This document shows positions 61,671-64,000 of a DNA stretch of 64,000 nt, piece by piece; position 1 is the stretch's first letter, and every line of letters starts with the position of its first letter. Made by a program: the position numbers and the translations under genes. The notes beneath the pieces are model-generated. The model was not told the origin of the DNA. It saw only the letters and a list, made by a program, of their open reading frames with translations, and made no database searches. Source of the DNA: Bugulina stolonifera (Eukaryota > Bryozoa > Gymnolaemata > Cheilostomatida > Bugulidae); NCBI GenBank assembly GCA_935421135.1, contig OW285194.1, positions 434,001 to 498,000 on the forward strand, in the 5' to 3' direction.

Positions 61671-64000
61671 TCAATGAAACATGACTTTGCATGCAATATA
61701 CAACTTTGCAAACATGTAAGATAATGGCAGATTTGTGATTTTTGTCAAATTCACTTGAGTTATTAGTTTGTAAACTAGTAGAAGATGTTCAATATTGCAT
61801 AAAAGTAAGTTTTCAGTGTGTTTTGTACCAAATTGCTGTCTGTAACAATGTGTTTCATTCACTTTTGCAATGTTCAGAATGCATAATTTGAATGAAAATC
61901 AATAAAACATGACTTTGCATGCAATATACAACTTTGCAAACATGTAAGATAATGGCAGATTTGTGATTTTTGTCAAATTCACTTGAGTTATTAGTTTGTA
62001 AACTAGTAGAAGATGTTCAATATTGCATAAAAGTAAGTTTTCAGTGTGGTTTATACCAAATTGCTGTCTGTAACAATGTGTTTCATTCACTTTTGCAATG
62101 TTCAGAATGCATAATTTGAATGAAAATAAACAAAACATGACTTTCCATGCAATATTCAACTTTGCAAACGAGTAAGATGATGTCAGATTGGTGATTTTTG
62201 TCAAATTCACTTGAGTTATTAGTTTGTAAACTAGTAGAAGATGTTTAATATTGCATAAAAGTAAGTTTTCATTGTGTTTTGTGCCAAATTGCTGTCTGTA
62301 ACAATGTGTTTCATTCACTTTTGCAGTAATCAGAGTGCATAGTTTGAGTGAAAATCAATAAAACATGACTTTGCATGCAATATTCAACTTTGCAAACATC
62401 AAACATAATGTCTGATTTGTGATTTTTGACAAATTCACTTGAGGTATTAGTTTGTAAACTAGTAGAAGATGTTCAATATTGCATAAAAGTATGTTTTCAG
62501 TGTGATTTGTACCAAATTGCTGTCTGTAACAATGTGTTTCATTCACTTTTGCAATGTTCAGAATGCATAATTTGAATGAAAATCAATGAAACATGACTTT
62601 GAATGCAATATTCAACTTTGCAAACATGAAACATAATGTCAGATTTGTGATTTTTGTCAAATTCATTTCAGTTATTAGTTTGTAAACTAGTAGAAGATGT
62701 TCAATATTGCATAAAAGTAAGTTTTCAGTGTGTTTTGTACCAAACTGCTGTCTGTAACAATGTGTTTCATTCACTTTTGCAATGTTCAGAGTGCATAATT
62801 TGAATGAAAATCAATAAAACATGACTTTGCATGCAATATACAACTTTGCAAACATGTAAGATAATGGCAGATTTGTGATTTTTGTCAAATCCACTTGAGT
62901 TATTAGTTTGTAAACTAGTAGAAGATGTTCAATATTGCATAAAAGTAAGTTTTCAGTGTGTTTTGTACCAAATTGCTGTCTGTAACAATGTGTTTCATTC
63001 ACTTTTGCAATGTTCAGAATGCATAATTTGAATGAAAATCAATAAAACATGACTTTGCATGCAATATACAACTTTGCAAACATGTAAGATAATGTCAGAT
63101 TTGTGATTTTTGTCAAATTCACTTCAGTTATTAGATTGCAAACTAGTAGAAGATGTTCAATATTGCATAAAAGTAAGTTTTCAGTGTGTTTTGTACCAAA
63201 TTGCTGTCTGTAACAATGTGTTTCATTCACTTTTGCAATGTTCAGAGGCATAATTTGAATGAAAATAAACAAAACATGACTTTGCATGCAATATTCAACT
63301 TTGCAAACGTGTAAGATGATGTCAGATTGGTGATTTTTGTCAAATTCACTTGAGTTATTAGTTTGTAAACTAGTAGAAGATGTTTAATATTGCATAAAAG
63401 TAAGTTTTCATTGTGTTTTGTGCCAAATTGCTGTCTGTAACAATGTGTTTCATTCACTTTTGCAGTAATCAGAGTGCATAGTTTGAGTGAAAATCAATAA
63501 AACATGACTTTGCATGCAATATTCAACTTTGCAAACATCAAACATAATGTCTGATTTGTGATTTTTGACAAATTCACTTGAGGTATTAGTTTGTAAACTA
63601 GTAGAAGATGTTCAATATTGCATAAAAGTATGTTTTCAGTGTGATTTGTACCAAATTGCTGTCTGTAACAATGTGTTTCATTCACTTTTGCAATGTTCAG
63701 AATGCATAATTTGAATGAAAATAAACAAAACATGACTTTGCATGCAATATTCAACTTTGCAAACATGTAAGATAATGTCAGATTTGTGATTTTTGTCAAA
63801 TTCACTTGAGTTATTAGTTTGTAAACTAGTAGAAGATGTTCAATATTGCATAAAAGTAAGTTTTCAGTGTGGTTTATACCAAATTGCTGTCTGTAACAAT
63901 GTGTTTCATTCACTTTTGCAATGTTCAGAATGCATAATTTGAATGAAAATAAACAAAACATGACTTTGCATGCAATATTCAACTTTGCAAACGAGTAAGA
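61671..64000. repeat. Next copy of the 11.6-kb unit, cut by the window end
   Basis: Matches 50046-52096 for the first nine monomers, with a private CTTTCCATGC at about 62141. From 63722 it leaves the expected order: a TAAACAAAACATG front with CATGTAAGATAATGTC, then a GGTTTATACC rear. Confidence 0.8.
63722..63949 (+). repeat. Mosaic monomer, SST-like front and I-like rear
   Basis: Starts TAAACAAAACATG as SST does, but reads CAAACATGTAAGATAATG inside and GTGTGGTTTATACC at the rear. The preceding order matches 50046-52096, so this marks another junction between higher-order blocks. Confidence 0.7.

Larger units (their letters stand above)
21459..64000. repeat. Right satellite array, 228-bp monomer, about 187 copies
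   Basis: Same monomer family, orientation and phase as the left array, continuing to the window edge. Classes rare or absent on the left are common here: an SST class (CAAACGTGTAAGATGATG, GTTTAATATTGC, TTTTCATTGTG); a GGTTTATACC version of I; a GAATGCAATATTC version of M with CATTTCAG; and a CAAATCCAC version of P. The array is a mosaic of overlapping higher-order repeats rather than one regular unit. I see no gene in it. Confidence 0.98.

Noticed and set aside
1..64000. CENP-B box or telomeric repeat in the satellite
   Set aside because: I found no sequence close to the CENP-B box consensus and no TTAGGG or TTAGG tract in any monomer class.

Overview
The window is eukaryotic, almost certainly metazoan, non-genic satellite DNA. 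About 60.6 of the 64 kb is one AT-rich tandem array of a 228-bp monomer (roughly 30% G+C by eye), with all copies head to tail in one orientation. A single young LTR retrotransposon of the BEL/Pao superfamily interrupts it. BEL/Pao elements are known only from animals, which is the basis for calling the host an animal. The sequence does not let me name the species. There are no bacterial-style genes, operons, tRNAs, rRNAs or CRISPR arrays.

Layout. (1) Bases 1-18090 are the left array, about 79 monomers in a clear hierarchy. Monomers form 9-monomer units of 2,051 bp, and these sit inside 30-monomer units of about 6.84 kb, present as two nearly identical full copies (4268-11103 and 11104-17940) plus a shorter copy at the left edge. 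(2) Bases 18091-21458 are the BEL/Pao insertion. It has two 430-bp LTRs differing at one base, flanked by the 5-bp repeat GTGTG, with one 657-codon pol-derived frame. That frame fuses reverse transcriptase to the end of integrase; gag, most of RNase H and most of integrase are missing. Removing the element and one target copy restores an exact 228-bp monomer. (3) Bases 21459-64000 are the right array, about 187 monomers. It uses a partly different monomer set and a patchwork of overlapping higher-order repeats (6,155, 1,596, 3,191, 912, 3,646, 1,139 and 11,625 bp), with mosaic monomers at several block junctions.

Most notable. Directly after the 5' LTR, at the place of the primer-binding site, lies a perfect 90-nt inverted copy of part of the LTR (18521-18610). 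It is the complement of LTR bases 18240-18322 joined to 18421-18427. The 98 bases skipped start with GT, end in AG and carry a pyrimidine tract, so the inverted copy looks like cDNA of a SPLICED LTR transcript. One explanation is that a spliced LTR RNA acted as reverse-transcription primer. That would account for the inverted segment, its abutment to the LTR, and the loss of gag in one step. It would also put the LTR transcription start near 18240.

The satellite shows no sign of protein coding. Each 228-bp monomer is 76 codons long, so one minus-strand frame stays open by arithmetic, and the variants seen between monomers in that frame mostly change amino acids. The array is a candidate centromeric or heterochromatic satellite by organisation only; nothing in the sequence proves that role.
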